Positions 31,598-40,821 are shown, counted from the stretch's first letter. The stretch is 64,000 bases of DNA from Nocardioides marmoriginsengisoli (GCF_003725695.1 NZ_RJSE01000003.1:219127-283126), one strand, 5' to 3'. Notes: generated by a model from the letters alone, not told the origin. A program made the numbers and translations.

Positions 31598-32622
31598 GTC
31601 ATGCACATTGTGGCACGCGGGAACGCCATCAAACGATTCTTGCCGATCGGGTTGCCGCAGACCTCGCACCGGCCGTAGGTACGGGCGGCGATCCGGTCCA
31701 GGGCGTGCTCGGACTGCTCCAGCATGTCCCGGGCGTTGTTGACGATCGTCATCTCCTGGTCGCGCTCGAAGGTCGCGGAGCCGACGTCGGCGGTGTCGTT
31801 CCCGGCGCCTTCACCGGCGTCGCGCATCAGGTGGGCGAGGTCGCCCTCGACGACGTCGAGCTCGGCCCGGAGGCGCTTCACGTCGGCGCGCAGCTGCGTG
31901 CGCACCTCGTTGAGCTCGGTCTTAGTCCACGGGTCCTCGGCCTCGAGAACGACCAGCTTCGAGCTGGTGGCGGCCTTGATCGGAGCAGCTGTTTTCTTGG
32001 CGGTGCTGGGTGCGGGAGTCGCGGTCACGGGGGCAACTTTGACAGGTGCGTCCAACTTGGCTGACGGCGGCTTCGGCGTAGTCGCGGGCTTGCTCGCCGG
32101 GGTGGGCTTTTTGGCGGGTGCGGCCTTCTTGGCCGGAGCCTTCTTGGCCGGCGCGACCTTCTTCGCCGGAGCCTTCTTGGCCGGCGCGACCTTCTTGGCC
32201 GGAGCCTTCTTCGCGGGTGCCGCCTTCTTCGCCGGAGCCTTCTTAGCCGGAGCCTTCTTCGCCGGTGCCGCCTTCTTCGCGGGCGCCGCCTTCTTCGCGG
32301 GCGCCGCCTTCTTCGCGGGTGCCGCCTTCTTCGCCGGAGCCTTCTTGGCCGGAGCCTTCTTCGCCGGTGCCGCCTTCTTGGCCGGTGCCGCCTTCTTGGC
32401 CGGTGCGGCCTTCTTCGCGGGCGCCGCCTTCTTCGCGGGCGCCGCCTTCTTGGCGGGTGCGGCCTTCTTCTCGGGCGCCGCCTTCTTGGCCGGCGCCGCC
32501 TTCTTCGCCGGAGCCTTCTTGGCGGGCGCCGCCTTCTTCGCCGGTGCCGCCTTCTTGCCGACTACTTTGCGCGCGGCAGCACCTGCGCGGCTCACCAGGG
32601 ATTTCTTACCGGTCGTTGCCAT
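31570..32622 (-). CDS. TraR/DksA zinc-finger protein with long Lys/Ala/Pro tail
   Basis: A 350-residue protein. Residues about 22-175 are a near-regular low-complexity array of AAPAKK and APAKK units (around 30 lysine pairs), like histone H1 or HupB tails. A Pro/Thr linker follows, then from about 235 a coiled coil ([25 protein letters not shown]) and a C4 zinc finger CEVC-x17-CMTC of the TraR/DksA type. The basic tail should bind DNA or RNA; the DksA part would fit the RNAP secondary channel. The DNA of the array (about 32100-32560) is an internal repeat with unusual codon monotony. Confidence 0.9.
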   Translation of the reverse strand: MATTGKKSLVSRAGAAARKVVGKKAAPAKKAAPAKKAPAKKAAPAKKAAPEKKAAPAKKAAPAKKAAPAKKAAPAKKAAPAKKAAPAKKAPAKKAPAKKAAPAKKAAPAKKAAPAKKAAPAKKAPAKKAPAKKAAPAKKAPAKKVAPAKKAPAKKVAPAKKAPAKKAAPAKKPTPASKPATTPKPPSAKLDAPVKVAPVTATPAPSTAKKTAAPIKAATSSKLVVLEAEDPWTKTELNEVRTQLRADVKRLRAELDVVEGDLAHLMRDAGEGAGNDTADVGSATFERDQEMTIVNNARDMLEQSEHALDRIAARTYGRCEVCGNPIGKNRLMAFPRATMCMTCKQREERR

Positions 32623-32653
32623 CGGTAGCGCGCCCCCATCGGGCTAGAGGAAA

Positions 32654-32669
32654 TATGACCTAAGTCATA
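32654..32669. promoter_or_regulatory. Small palindrome upstream of the DksA-like gene
   Basis: TATGAC-CTAA-GTCATA, perfect 6-base arms, in an AT-rich patch 32 bases before the start of the DksA-like gene. It may be an operator or lie over its -10; no known regulator matches clearly. Confidence 0.35.
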
Positions 32670-32789
32670 ACCGTGGCCGCGACAATAGGCCCATACGCGG
32701 GCCCCTTCAACTCGCCATTCCGTCCGGCGACGTGCCAATACCGGGATGAAGATGAACAGTTCCCTCTGGCACACTTGGTTCCGCTGCAC

Positions 32790-33001
32790 AGGCATTGATG
32801 GGGCCATCACCCCGGAGTCGCCGGAAGAAACGTCTCGGAATGCTCGAAACGGACTAGAACCGGCAGCAGCGAATCGTGAGTGGGCAGGCGCCGCCGTACC
32901 GGGCGCCGGCCAAGGAGGGTGGTACCGCGGGAGCCGGAAAATGGCCCTCGTCCCTTCGGGTTTCTCCAAGCTGAACCTCCGCAATGACCCGAAGGAACAC
33001 C
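32790..33001 (+). ncRNA. T-box riboswitch of ileS (translational type)
   Basis: The T-box core GGAGGGTGGTACCGCGGGAG is at 32914-32933; its GGT pairs with the tRNA acceptor end. An Ile specifier ATC, followed by A, is likely at 32807-32809 in a short GGGG-CCATCA-CCCC hairpin (an ATC at 32873 is an alternative). Downstream, CCTTCGGGT (32953-32961) is perfectly complementary to ACCCGAAGG (32987-32995), which contains the ileS ribosome site; its CCCTT can instead pair with AAGG of the T-box. Uncharged tRNA-Ile would thus release the ribosome site. The rest of the 379-base gap 32623-33001 holds the divergent promoters. Confidence 0.9.
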
Positions 33002-36000
33002 GTGAACACCAGCAGCTCCGGCTACCGCCCCGTCCCCCCGCAGGTCGACCTGCCCGCGCTCGAGCGCGACGTCCTCGCCCTGTGGAAGGAGCAGCAGACC
33101 TTCGACAAGTCGGTCGAGCTGACCCGCGACGGCGAGCCGTGGACGTTCTTCGAAGGCCCGCCCACGGCCAACGGCATGCCCGGCACCCACCACATCGAGG
33201 CCCGGGTCTTCAAGGACCTGTTCCCGCGGTTCCACACGATGCGCGGCCGGTACGTCGTCCGCAAGGGCGGCTGGGACTGCCACGGCCTGCCGGTCGAGCT
33301 GGCCGTGGAGAAGGAGCTCGGCTTCTCCGGCAAGGGCGACATCGAGGCGTTCGGCGTCGCCGAGTTCAACGAGCGCTGCCGGGAGTCGGTGCAGCGCCAC
33401 GTCGGTGCCTTCGAGCAGATGACCGAGCGGATGGGGTACTGGGTCGACACCGAGAACCCGTACCGGACGATGGACTCGGCCTACATCGAGTCGGTCTGGT
33501 GGGCGCTCCAGCAGATCCACACCAAGGGCCTGCTGGTCGAGGACTACCGGGTGGCGCCGTACTGCCCGCGCTGCGGCACCGGGCTCTCGGACCACGAGCT
33601 CGCCCAGGGGTACGAGACCGTCACCGACCCGTCCGTGTACGTGAGGTTCCCGCTGACCAGCGGCCCCTGGGAAGGGGCCGACCTCCTGGTCTGGACGACC
33701 ACCCCGTGGACACTGGTCTCGAACACCGCGGTCGCCGTGAACCCGACGGTGGACTACGTCCTTGCCGAGCACCAGGGCAAGCGCGTCGTCGTCGCCCGCC
33801 CGCTGCTCGACGCCGTGCTGGGCGACGAGCACTCCGAGGTCGCCTCCGTCGCCGGCGCCGAGATGGAGCGCTGGAGCTACCAGCGGCCGTTCGAGCTGGT
33901 GGCATTCCCCGAGGGCACCGAGAGCCACTTCGTCGTCCTCGCCGACTACGTCACCACCGAGGACGGCACCGGCCTGGTGCACCAGTCCCCCGCGTTCGGC
34001 GCGGACGACATGGCGGTCTGCAAGGCCTACGGCCTGCCGGTGGTCAACCCGGTCAAGCCGGACGGCCACTTCGCCGACGACGTGCCGCTGGTCGGCGGGC
34101 AGTTCTTCCGGCACGCCAACGCCGACCTCACCGCGGACCTGGAGCAGCGCGACCTGCTCTTCAAGCACGTGCCCTACGAGCACAGCTACCCGCACTGCTG
34201 GCGCTGCCACACCGCGCTCCTCTACTACGCGCAGCCGTCCTGGTACGTCCGCACCACCGCGGTGAAGGACGCCCTGCTCCGCGAGAACGAGCAGACCAAC
34301 TGGTTCCCGGAGACGATCAAGGAGGGCCGGTACGGCGACTGGCTCAACAACAACATCGACTGGGCGCTCTCCCGCAGCCGGTACTGGGGCACGCCGCTGC
34401 CGATCTGGCGCTGCACCGCGGGCCACCAGACCTGCGTGGGGTCGCTCGCGGAGCTCTCCGAGCTCACCGGGACCGACCAGTCCGGCCTCGACCCGCACCG
34501 GCCGTTCATCGACGAGGTGACGTTCGGCTGCCCGGCCGAGAACTGCGCCGAGGTCGCGACCCGGGTCCCCGAGGTCATCGACGCCTGGTTCGACTCCGGC
34601 TCGATGCCGTTCGCCCAGTGGGGCTACCCGCACGTCGAGGGCTCGAAGGAGAAGTTCGAGGCCGCCTACCCGGCCGACTTCATCTGCGAGGCGATCGACC
34701 AGACCCGCGGCTGGTTCTACACGCTGATGGCCGTCGGCACCACGGTGTTCGACCGGTCGTCGTACAAGAACGTGCTCTGCCTGGGCCACATCCTGGCCGA
34801 GGACGGCCGGAAGATGAGCAAGCACCTGGGCAACATCCTGGAGCCGATCCCGCTGATGGAGGAGCACGGCGCCGACGCGGTGCGCTGGTTCATGGCCTGC
34901 GGCGGTTCGCCGTGGTCGGCCCGTCGGGTCGGGCACACGACGATCCAGGAGACCGTCCGGAAGGTGCTGCTGACCTACTGGAACACGGTCGCCTTCCAGG
35001 TCCTGTACGCCGGCACCTCCGACTGGGCCCCCGGCTCACCGGCCCCGGCCGTGGCCAAGCGCTCCGTGATGGACCGCTGGGCCCTCTCCGAGGCGCACCT
35101 GCTCGCCCGCGAGGTCACGGCGGCGCTGGATGCCTTCGACACCCAGCGCGCCGGGTCCCTGCTGTCGGCGTACGTGGACGACCTGTCGAACTGGTACGTG
35201 CGGCGCTCGCGCCGGCGGTTCTGGAACGGCGACCCGGCCGCGCTGGCCACCCTGCACGAGTGCCTGTACGTCGTCACGCTGCTGATGGCGCCGCTGACCC
35301 CGTTCATCACCGAGCGGGTCTGGCAGGACGTGTTCCGCTCCACCTCCGCGGAGCTGCCCGAGTCGGTGCACCTGGCAGCCTGGCCGGAGGTCGACGGGTC
35401 CCTGGTCGACGAGGGCCTCGGTGCTCAGATGTCGATCGCCCGCCGCCTGGTCGAGCTGGGCCGGGCGGCCCGGGCCGACGCGAAGGTGCGCACCCGGCAG
35501 CCGCTGCGGCGTGCCCTCGTCGGCACCTCGGCGTACGAGCAGCTCAGCGACGAGCTCCGCGCCGAGATCGCCGACGAGCTGAACCTCGGCGGCATCGAGC
35601 CGATCAGCGCCGCCGGCGCCGACCTGGTCGACCACTCCGCCAAGGGCAACTTCCGCGCCCTCGGCAGGCGGTTCGCGAAGGAGACCCCCCGGGTCGCCGC
35701 CGCGATCGCCGACGCCGATCCGACCGTGCTGGCGGCCGCCCTGGCAGCCGACGGCCGGGCGACGGTGCTGCTCGACGGCCAGGAGGTCGAGGTGCTCGCC
35801 GACGAGGTGATCGTCTCCGAGCGCCCGCGCGAGGGCTGGGCGGTGGCCAACGAGCAGGGCGAGACGGTGGCGCTGGACCTGGAGCTGACCGACGAGCTGC
35901 GCCGGGCAGGACTGGCCCGCGACATCATCCGGATGATCCAGGAGGCGCGGAAGAACAGCGGGTTCGACGTCTCCGACCGGATCGCCCTGACCTGGTCGGC

Positions 36001-36151
36001 GAGCGACGCGACGGCGGCGGCGTTCGCCGAGCACAGCGGCCTGATCGCCGACGAGGTACTGGCGGCGTCGATGGCGGAGTCGGACTCCCCGGCGGACCTG
36101 GAGTTCTCGGACGATGAGGTCGGCTTCGCGTTCAACGTGTTCCGCGTCTGA
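33002..36151 (+). CDS. ileS: Isoleucyl-tRNA synthetase
   Basis: A 1049-residue class Ia synthetase. The HIGH-equivalent is GTHH (residues 61-64, in NGMPGTHHIEARVF), the KMSKS-equivalent KMSKH begins at 604. These variants and the long form place it in the eukaryote-like IleS2 clade, whose members are often less sensitive to mupirocin. An editing CP1 domain and C-terminal anticodon domain are present. GTG at 33002 is chosen over ATG at 32984 because GAAGGA (32991-32996) lies five bases before it and is the sequence sequestered by the T-box. Confidence 0.96.
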   Translation: MNTSSSGYRPVPPQVDLPALERDVLALWKEQQTFDKSVELTRDGEPWTFFEGPPTANGMPGTHHIEARVFKDLFPRFHTMRGRYVVRKGGWDCHGLPVELAVEKELGFSGKGDIEAFGVAEFNERCRESVQRHVGAFEQMTERMGYWVDTENPYRTMDSAYIESVWWALQQIHTKGLLVEDYRVAPYCPRCGTGLSDHELAQGYETVTDPSVYVRFPLTSGPWEGADLLVWTTTPWTLVSNTAVAVNPTVDYVLAEHQGKRVVVARPLLDAVLGDEHSEVASVAGAEMERWSYQRPFELVAFPEGTESHFVVLADYVTTEDGTGLVHQSPAFGADDMAVCKAYGLPVVNPVKPDGHFADDVPLVGGQFFRHANADLTADLEQRDLLFKHVPYEHSYPHCWRCHTALLYYAQPSWYVRTTAVKDALLRENEQTNWFPETIKEGRYGDWLNNNIDWALSRSRYWGTPLPIWRCTAGHQTCVGSLAELSELTGTDQSGLDPHRPFIDEVTFGCPAENCAEVATRVPEVIDAWFDSGSMPFAQWGYPHVEGSKEKFEAAYPADFICEAIDQTRGWFYTLMAVGTTVFDRSSYKNVLCLGHILAEDGRKMSKHLGNILEPIPLMEEHGADAVRWFMACGGSPWSARRVGHTTIQETVRKVLLTYWNTVAFQVLYAGTSDWAPGSPAPAVAKRSVMDRWALSEAHLLAREVTAALDAFDTQRAGSLLSAYVDDLSNWYVRRSRRRFWNGDPAALATLHECLYVVTLLMAPLTPFITERVWQDVFRSTSAELPESVHLAAWPEVDGSLVDEGLGAQMSIARRLVELGRAARADAKVRTRQPLRRALVGTSAYEQLSDELRAEIADELNLGGIEPISAAGADLVDHSAKGNFRALGRRFAKETPRVAAAIADADPTVLAAALAADGRATVLLDGQEVEVLADEVIVSERPREGWAVANEQGETVALDLELTDELRRAGLARDIIRMIQEARKNSGFDVSDRIALTWSASDATAAAFAEHSGLIADEVLAASMAESDSPADLEFSDDEVGFAFNVFRV

Positions 36152-36158
36152 GGTAACG

Positions 36159-36194
36159 ACGAAGGGCCCCTCTCCTAGGAGAGGGGCCCTTCGT
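36159..36194. terminator. Perfect palindromic terminator between ileS and wag31
   Basis: A 36-base perfect palindrome: ACGAAGGGCCCCTCTCCT (36159-36176) followed at once by its complement (36177-36194). It lies between the stops of convergent ileS and wag31 and would form an equally strong hairpin in either transcript. Confidence 0.9.
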
Positions 36195-36205
36195 GTTGCA
36201 GGTGA

Positions 36206-36964
36206 CTACGCGTCGCCGGCGTCTTCGCCGAGGATGCTCCTCAACCGCTTGGGCGCGTGCTCCTGGCCGACGGGCAGGCTGGCCGAGGTCGCGGTCGATC
36301 CGTCGAGCGCCTCGAGCTGCTGGCTGAAGTAGCTCTTCAACCGGCTGCGGTACTCGCGCTCGAAGGAGCGGAGCCCCTCGATCTCACCGTTGAGGGAGTC
36401 CTTCTCCTTCTCGAGGTTGCCGAAGATCTCCTTGCGGCGGGCCTCGGTCTCGGAGTCGAGCATCGCCGCGCGGGTGCGGGCGTCGGACTCGAGGCGGTCG
36501 GTCTTGGTCTTGGTCTCGGCCTCGAGGCGCTCGGCCTTGGTCTTGGCGGCACCGATGATCTGGTCGGCCTCGTTCTTGGCCCCGTCGACGAGCTCGTCGG
36601 CGTTGCGGGTGGCGATCTCGAGCAGCTTCGCGGCAGCGCTGGAGGCGTCCGCCACCGTGCTGACCCGGAACTCCTGGACCGGCGCCGCTGCGGCCGGGGC
36701 GGGCGTGGGGACCGCGACAGGCGCGGGCGGTGCGACCGGCTCGGGGGCCTTCTCGAAGACCGGCGCGGGGGCCGGGGTCGAGTCGCCACCACCGCGCTGG
36801 GCGGCGCTGAGCTTCGTCCGGAGGTCGTCGTTCTCCTTGTTCAGGCGATCCAGCTCGGCCTCGACCTCGTCGAGGAACTGGTCTACTTCGCCCATGTCGT
36901 AGCCCTCACGGAGCCGGACCGGAGTAAAGCGCTTGTTGCTCACGTCCTCAGGCGTCAGCGGCAT
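36206..36964 (-). CDS. wag31: DivIVA/Wag31 polar growth scaffold
   Basis: A 252-residue DivIVA family protein that marks negatively curved membrane and directs polar wall synthesis. The N-terminal membrane-binding domain is LTPEDVSNKRFTPVRLREGYD followed by a first coiled coil (to residue 60). A Pro/Ala-rich linker (about 65-100) leads to a long second coiled coil (115-230) rich in Lys/Glu/Ala. ATG at 36964 has GAGG just upstream. Last gene of the dcw cluster. Confidence 0.95.
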   Translation of the reverse strand: MPLTPEDVSNKRFTPVRLREGYDMGEVDQFLDEVEAELDRLNKENDDLRTKLSAAQRGGGDSTPAPAPVFEKAPEPVAPPAPVAVPTPAPAAAAPVQEFRVSTVADASSAAAKLLEIATRNADELVDGAKNEADQIIGAAKTKAERLEAETKTKTDRLESDARTRAAMLDSETEARRKEIFGNLEKEKDSLNGEIEGLRSFEREYRSRLKSYFSQQLEALDGSTATSASLPVGQEHAPKRLRSILGEDAGDA

Positions 36965-37034
36965 TGACCTCACCCATTCTTCGTTAGTCGGACAAAACTC
37001 GTACTGAATCGAACACAGTGCGGATTGAACAATA

Positions 37035-37056
37035 GCCGTTCTCGGACAAGAGCGGC
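37035..37056 (-). terminator. Hairpin between yggT and wag31
   Basis: On the minus strand GCCGCTCT-TGTCCG-AGAACGGC, 8-base arms with one mismatch, followed by TATTGTT. It starts 11 bases after the yggT stop and could partly end transcription, leaving wag31 to its own promoter in 36974-37034, where I cannot fix a -10. Confidence 0.5.
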
Positions 37057-37067
37057 ATTCCCGGTCC

Positions 37068-37361
37068 TCAGGGCCAGAGCGCGCCGTTGACGTTGAGCAG
37101 CAGGAAACAGATCAGCATGACGGCCAGGAAGCTGAAGTCGAGGGCCACTCCCCCGATGCGGAGCGGCTTGAACACCTTGCGGAACGCCTGGATCGGCGGG
37201 TCGGTCACCGAGTAGACGGCTTCCAGAACCACCAGCACAGGGCCGTGCGGCGACCACGAACGGGCGAACACCTGGATCCAGTCCACGACGAGCCGGACCA
37301 GCAGGAAACCGATGAAGATCTTCAGGGCAAGGTCGATGCCGATGCCCACGGGGTTGGTCAA
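37068..37361 (-). CDS. YggT family membrane protein
   Basis: A 97-residue YggT-family protein: two hydrophobic segments (about 10-32 and 72-93) around a loop with TDPPIQAFRKVFKPLRIGGVALDFS, the family hallmark. It sits in its usual place between sepF and divIVA. Start is the TTG at 37361, seven bases after the sepF stop. Family role in division or osmotic balance is unclear. Confidence 0.9.
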   Translation of the reverse strand: MTNPVGIGIDLALKIFIGFLLVRLVVDWIQVFARSWSPHGPVLVVLEAVYSVTDPPIQAFRKVFKPLRIGGVALDFSFLAVMLICFLLLNVNGALWP

Positions 37362-37368
37362 GACACGC

Positions 37369-37854
37369 TCAGCTCTGGTTGAAGAAGCCGCCCTCGGCGA
37401 TGAGCTCCTTCTCCTCGGCAGCTACCTCGACGTTCGGCGGGGACAGCAGGAAGACCTTGCTCGTCACGCGTTCGATGGTGCCACGCGTGGCAAAAACCAG
37501 TCCGGCGGCGAAGTCGACCAGGCGCTTCGCGTCCGACTCGGTCATCTCGCTGAGGTTCATGATCACCGGGATGCCGTCACGGAAGTTCTCACCGATCACC
37601 CGGGCCTCGTTGTACGTCCGCGGGTGCAGCGTGGTGATCCGGGAGAGCGGCGAGGCCGCACGGGCCGGAGCGGCCTGGGCGGGAGCTGCGGGCGCCGGGC
37701 GGCGACGCTCGGCGATGTTGGAGACCGAGCGGGTCGCCGGCTCGGCCTGGCGACGGGTCGGCTCGTCGTACGCGTTGTCGAGCTCGGCGTACTCACCTTC
37801 GGCGTCCTCGAGCAGTCCGAGGTAGACGCCCATCTTCCGCATCGCGCCGCTCAT
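37369..37854 (-). CDS. sepF: Cell division protein SepF
   Basis: A 161-residue SepF. The N-terminal amphipathic membrane-targeting segment [10 protein letters not shown] is followed by a linker rich in Ala/Pro and the C-terminal SepF domain (about 75-155: [23 protein letters not shown]). It tethers FtsZ to the membrane; with ftsA absent from this cluster, SepF is the expected FtsZ anchor. Confidence 0.95.
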   Translation of the reverse strand: MSGAMRKMGVYLGLLEDAEGEYAELDNAYDEPTRRQAEPATRSVSNIAERRRPAPAAPAQAAPARAASPLSRITTLHPRTYNEARVIGENFRDGIPVIMNLSEMTESDAKRLVDFAAGLVFATRGTIERVTSKVFLLSPPNVEVAAEEKELIAEGGFFNQS

Positions 37855-37927
37855 GAATCCTCTTCCTCTACGCCTGTTCGGACCCCGGACGGGGGTCTGG
37901 AATCCTGCTGCTGCCTACTTGGGGACA

Positions 37928-38638
37928 TTACTGGACCAAAGGCCTCGGACCGAGGACCGCAGAGCCGACACGCACGTGTGTCGCGCCGAATTTCACGGCG
38001 TCCTCCAGGTCGCCGCTCATCCCGGCGGACAGCACGGTCGCCCCGGGATGGTCCGCTCGGAGCCTGCTGGCGATCTCGGCCAGCCGTGCGAAGGCCGGGG
38101 CGGCCGGCTCACCGAGCGGCGCGACCGCCATCAGCCCGGCCAGGCGGAGCGCCGGAGCCGCGGCGATCGCGTCGGCCAGCGCGCCGACCTCGGCCGGGTC
38201 GGCACCGCCCCGACCGTGCGAGGGGCCAGAATCAGCCCCGGCGTCCAGGCTCACCTGGACCAGGCAGTCGACCACCCGGCCGGACTCCTCGGCACCCCGG
38301 CTGAGGCCGTGGACGAGCTTGACCCGGTCGACCGACTCGACGACGTCGGCGTACCGGGCGACGGCCGCGGCCTTGTTGCTCTGGATCGAGCCGATGAAGT
38401 GCCAGGAGAGGCCGAGGTCGGCGCACTCGGCCGCCTTCGCCGACGCCTCCTGGTGCTTGTTCTCGCCGACCTCGCCGACGCCCAGGTCGGCGAGCAGGCG
38501 TACGTCGGCGGCCGGGAAGTACTTCGTCACCACCACCAGGCCGACCTCCCCCGGGGCGCGGCCGGCAGCCGTGCAGGCGGCATCGATCCGAGCCCGTACG
38601 GCGGCAAGGTTGGCGGCGAGCTCGTCGCGGCGGGTCAT
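37928..38638 (-). CDS. yggS: YggS-type PLP homeostasis protein
   Basis: A 236-residue single-domain PLP-binding barrel. The PLP Lys is in VVVTKYFPAAD; GENKHQEASAKA, WHFIGSIQSNKA and LSAGMSGDLEDAV are family blocks. It has no known catalytic activity and keeps PLP and amino acid pools balanced. Start overlaps the pgeF stop (ATGA). Confidence 0.94.
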   Translation of the reverse strand: MTRRDELAANLAAVRARIDAACTAAGRAPGEVGLVVVTKYFPAADVRLLADLGVGEVGENKHQEASAKAAECADLGLSWHFIGSIQSNKAAAVARYADVVESVDRVKLVHGLSRGAEESGRVVDCLVQVSLDAGADSGPSHGRGGADPAEVGALADAIAAAPALRLAGLMAVAPLGEPAAPAFARLAEIASRLRADHPGATVLSAGMSGDLEDAVKFGATHVRVGSAVLGPRPLVQ

Positions 38639-39396
38639 CGGGTTCCCTTCGGGTGCAGCCGGATCAGGCCGGCATGACGACCGGCCGCGGCGCCGTCGCG
38701 CCGGTAGGAGTACAGGTCCGCCGACTCGCGGGTGCAGGTGGCCACGTCGACCACGGTGACGCCGGCCGCCTCCAGCTGGGCGCGGACCCCGGCGCCGATG
38801 TCCAGGGCCGGCGTCCCCCAGGAGGTCGTCGACACCGCTGCCGGGACGAGCGCCCCGACCTCGGCCTGCATCGCGGCCGGCACCTCGTAGCAGGCGCCGC
38901 AGATGGAGGGCCCGATCCACGCGCGGATCGAGGATGCTCCGCTGTCGCGCATCCGGGACACCGTCGCGGCCGCGATGCCGTCGACCATCCCCCGGCGACC
39001 CGCATGGGCGACGGCGATCACCTGGTGCTCCGGGTCGGCGAGCACGACCGGGACGCAGTCCGCCGCGCGGACGAGCAGCACGACGCCGGGCCGCGCGGTG
39101 ACCATCGCATCGGCCTCCGGGAGTCCGGGGGAACGCCGGTCCTCGACCAGGTCGACGACGGTCCCGTGGACCTGCCTCATCTGCGCGACCGGCAGCGCGA
39201 CGCCGGCGTCCGGTCGGGCAACCAGGTCCGGGGCGAAGTCGGTGACGACCCGGCGCAGGTTCTCCGAGCGCGCGGACGCGTCGTCGGCGTCGTCCTGCGC
39301 CAGGTTCAGCTCCGCGTAGGGGACGCCGCTGACCCCGCCGTACCGGTCGGTGAAGGCCAGGTCGACGGGGCCGAGCGTGGAGCGATGGAGGTACAC
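38635..39396 (-). CDS. pgeF: Peptidoglycan editing factor PgeF (YfiH/LACC1 family)
   Basis: A 253-residue DUF152 protein. Metal or active-site residues are in QVHG, RAADCVPV and AVAHAGRRGM. The E. coli homologue hydrolyses UDP-MurNAc-L-Ser so that precursors carry L-Ala; others have purine-nucleoside phosphorylase activity. The position between ftsZ and yggS fits wall quality control. GTG start at 39396. Confidence 0.92.
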   Translation of the reverse strand: MYLHRSTLGPVDLAFTDRYGGVSGVPYAELNLAQDDADDASARSENLRRVVTDFAPDLVARPDAGVALPVAQMRQVHGTVVDLVEDRRSPGLPEADAMVTARPGVVLLVRAADCVPVVLADPEHQVIAVAHAGRRGMVDGIAAATVSRMRDSGASSIRAWIGPSICGACYEVPAAMQAEVGALVPAAVSTTSWGTPALDIGAGVRAQLEAAGVTVVDVATCTRESADLYSYRRDGAAAGRHAGLIRLHPKGTR

Positions 39397-39418
39397 GAGG
39401 ACTCGGTGAGGAGGTCCC

Positions 39419-40594
39419 CTACTTCAGGAAGTCGGGGACGTCGAGGTCGTCGTCGAAGTCGGGCGCCCGGTTCACCGCGGGGTTGGTGACGCCGACCGGG
39501 ACCGGCTCCTTGCGCTGCACCGGCGTCGAGGCGGCACGTCGCTCCTCGACGAGCGCCTTCGCGGCGGCCCGGGTCTCCTCCTGGGTCTGGGGCTGCTGGG
39601 TCGGCGCCGGACGACGAAGACCCGGAGCCTCCTCGCGGCGCTTCGGCCGACCGCCCTCGAAGCCGGCGGCGATCACGGTCACCCGCACCTCATCGCCGAG
39701 CGCGTCGTCGATGGTGGCACCGAAGATGATGTTCGCCTCCGGGTGCACCGCGTCGGCGACCATCGCCGCGGCCTCGTTGATCTCGAAGAGGCCGAGGTCG
39801 GATCCGCCGGCGATCGAGAGCAGCACGCCCTGGGCTCCGTCGATGGACTCCTCGAGGAGCGGCGAGGAGACGGCCAGCTCGGCCGCCTCGACGGCCCGGT
39901 TCTCACCGCGCGCCGAGCCGATGCCCATCAGCGCCGAGCCGGCGTTCGACATCACCGACTTCACGTCGGCGAAGTCGAGGTTGATCAGACCGGGGGTGGT
40001 GATCAGGTCGGTGATGCCCGAGACGCCCTGGAGCAGCACCTGGTCTGCCTGCTTGAACGCGTCCAGCATGCTGACGTTGCGGTCGGCGATCGAGAGCAGC
40101 TTGTCGTTCGGGATCACGATCAGGGTGTCGACCTCCTCGCGGAGGTTGGCGATGCCCTCTTCGGCCGAGGTCGAGCGACGGCGGCCCTCGAAGGCGAACG
40201 GGCGGGTCACGACGCCGATCGTCAGCGCGCCCAGGGAGCGGGCGATCTTGGCCACGACGGGCGCGCCGCCGGTGCCGGTGCCGCCGCCCTCGCCGGCCGT
40301 CACGAAGACCATGTCGGCCCCCTTGATGACCTCTTCGATCTCGTCCGCGTGGTCCTCGGCGGCGCGGGCACCCACGTCGGGGTTCGCGCCGGCGCCGAGC
40401 CCGCGGGTGAGCTCGCGGCCGATGTCGAGCTTCACATCGGCGTCGCTCATCAGCAGTGCCTGCGCATCGGTGTTGATGGCGATGAACTCAACGCCCCGCA
40501 GCCCGACCTCGATCATCCGGTTGACGGCATTGACTCCACCTCCACCGATACCCACGACCTTGATGACGGCCAGGTAGTTCTGTGGTGCTGCCAT
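39419..40594 (-). CDS. ftsZ: Cell division GTPase FtsZ
   Basis: A 391-residue tubulin homologue that forms the Z ring. The signature loop is [13 protein letters not shown], the T7 catalytic loop [12 protein letters not shown] variable linker (about 315-375) leads to the conserved C-terminal peptide [11 protein letters not shown], which binds SepF and FtsW in actinobacteria. It is preceded by a 227-base gap with its own signals, as expected for a gene with several promoters. Confidence 0.98.
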   Translation of the reverse strand: MAAPQNYLAVIKVVGIGGGGVNAVNRMIEVGLRGVEFIAINTDAQALLMSDADVKLDIGRELTRGLGAGANPDVGARAAEDHADEIEEVIKGADMVFVTAGEGGGTGTGGAPVVAKIARSLGALTIGVVTRPFAFEGRRRSTSAEEGIANLREEVDTLIVIPNDKLLSIADRNVSMLDAFKQADQVLLQGVSGITDLITTPGLINLDFADVKSVMSNAGSALMGIGSARGENRAVEAAELAVSSPLLEESIDGAQGVLLSIAGGSDLGLFEINEAAAMVADAVHPEANIIFGATIDDALGDEVRVTVIAAGFEGGRPKRREEAPGLRRPAPTQQPQTQEETRAAAKALVEERRAASTPVQRKEPVPVGVTNPAVNRAPDFDDDLDVPDFLK

Positions 40595-40697
40595 GGCGGT
40601 GCCCTTCCTGATGCAGGTTGCATTTCTGCTGGTCGCCCTGCCCGACTGCAGAGCGGCTCCGGATCTTGTTCAGCTGTCCGCCTCGGACCGGGAACCC

Positions 40698-40730
40698 TAA
40701 CCCTCCAGTAGAAGGTTAATGTTATGTCAA
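40698..40730 (-). promoter_or_regulatory. Promoter-like element upstream of ftsZ
   Basis: On the minus strand a consensus TTGACA (40725-40730) is followed by TAACATTAACCTTC and then GGAGGGTTA; TAACCTTC and GGAGGGTTA form an imperfect inverted repeat (40698-40718). No good -10 lies at 16-18 bases, so the exact start is unresolved; the repeat may be an operator. Confidence 0.45.
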
Positions 40731-40760
40731 CCTGAGGCCGTGAGAACAAGGTAGGCGCGG

Positions 40761-40779
40761 GCCGCGGCCAATCCGCGGC
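40761..40779 (-). terminator. Stem-loop between ftsQ and ftsZ
   Basis: Arms GCCGCGG (40761-40767) and CCGCGGC (40773-40779), perfect, with a 5-base loop, 42 bases past the ftsQ stop. It may trim or attenuate read-through from ftsQ so that ftsZ depends more on its own promoter. Confidence 0.5.
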
Positions 40780-40821
40780 AACACGCCCACGCGGCGGAGA
40801 ATTCCTTGACCCGGGTGCGGA

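Noticed and set aside
32100-32560. Short tandem DNA repeats that look like a repeat array
   Set aside because: They are in-frame coding repeats for AAPAKK units with no spacers, not CRISPR.
31724-32647. Plus-strand frame encoding repeated AFFAGA-like hydrophobic units
   Set aside because: It is the complement of the lysine/alanine repeat of the DksA-like gene, whose zinc finger and coiled coil prove the minus-strand reading.
32984-33001. ATG at 32984 as the ileS start
   Set aside because: It lies inside the sequestrator arm and upstream of the GAAGGA ribosome site that serves GTG at 33002.
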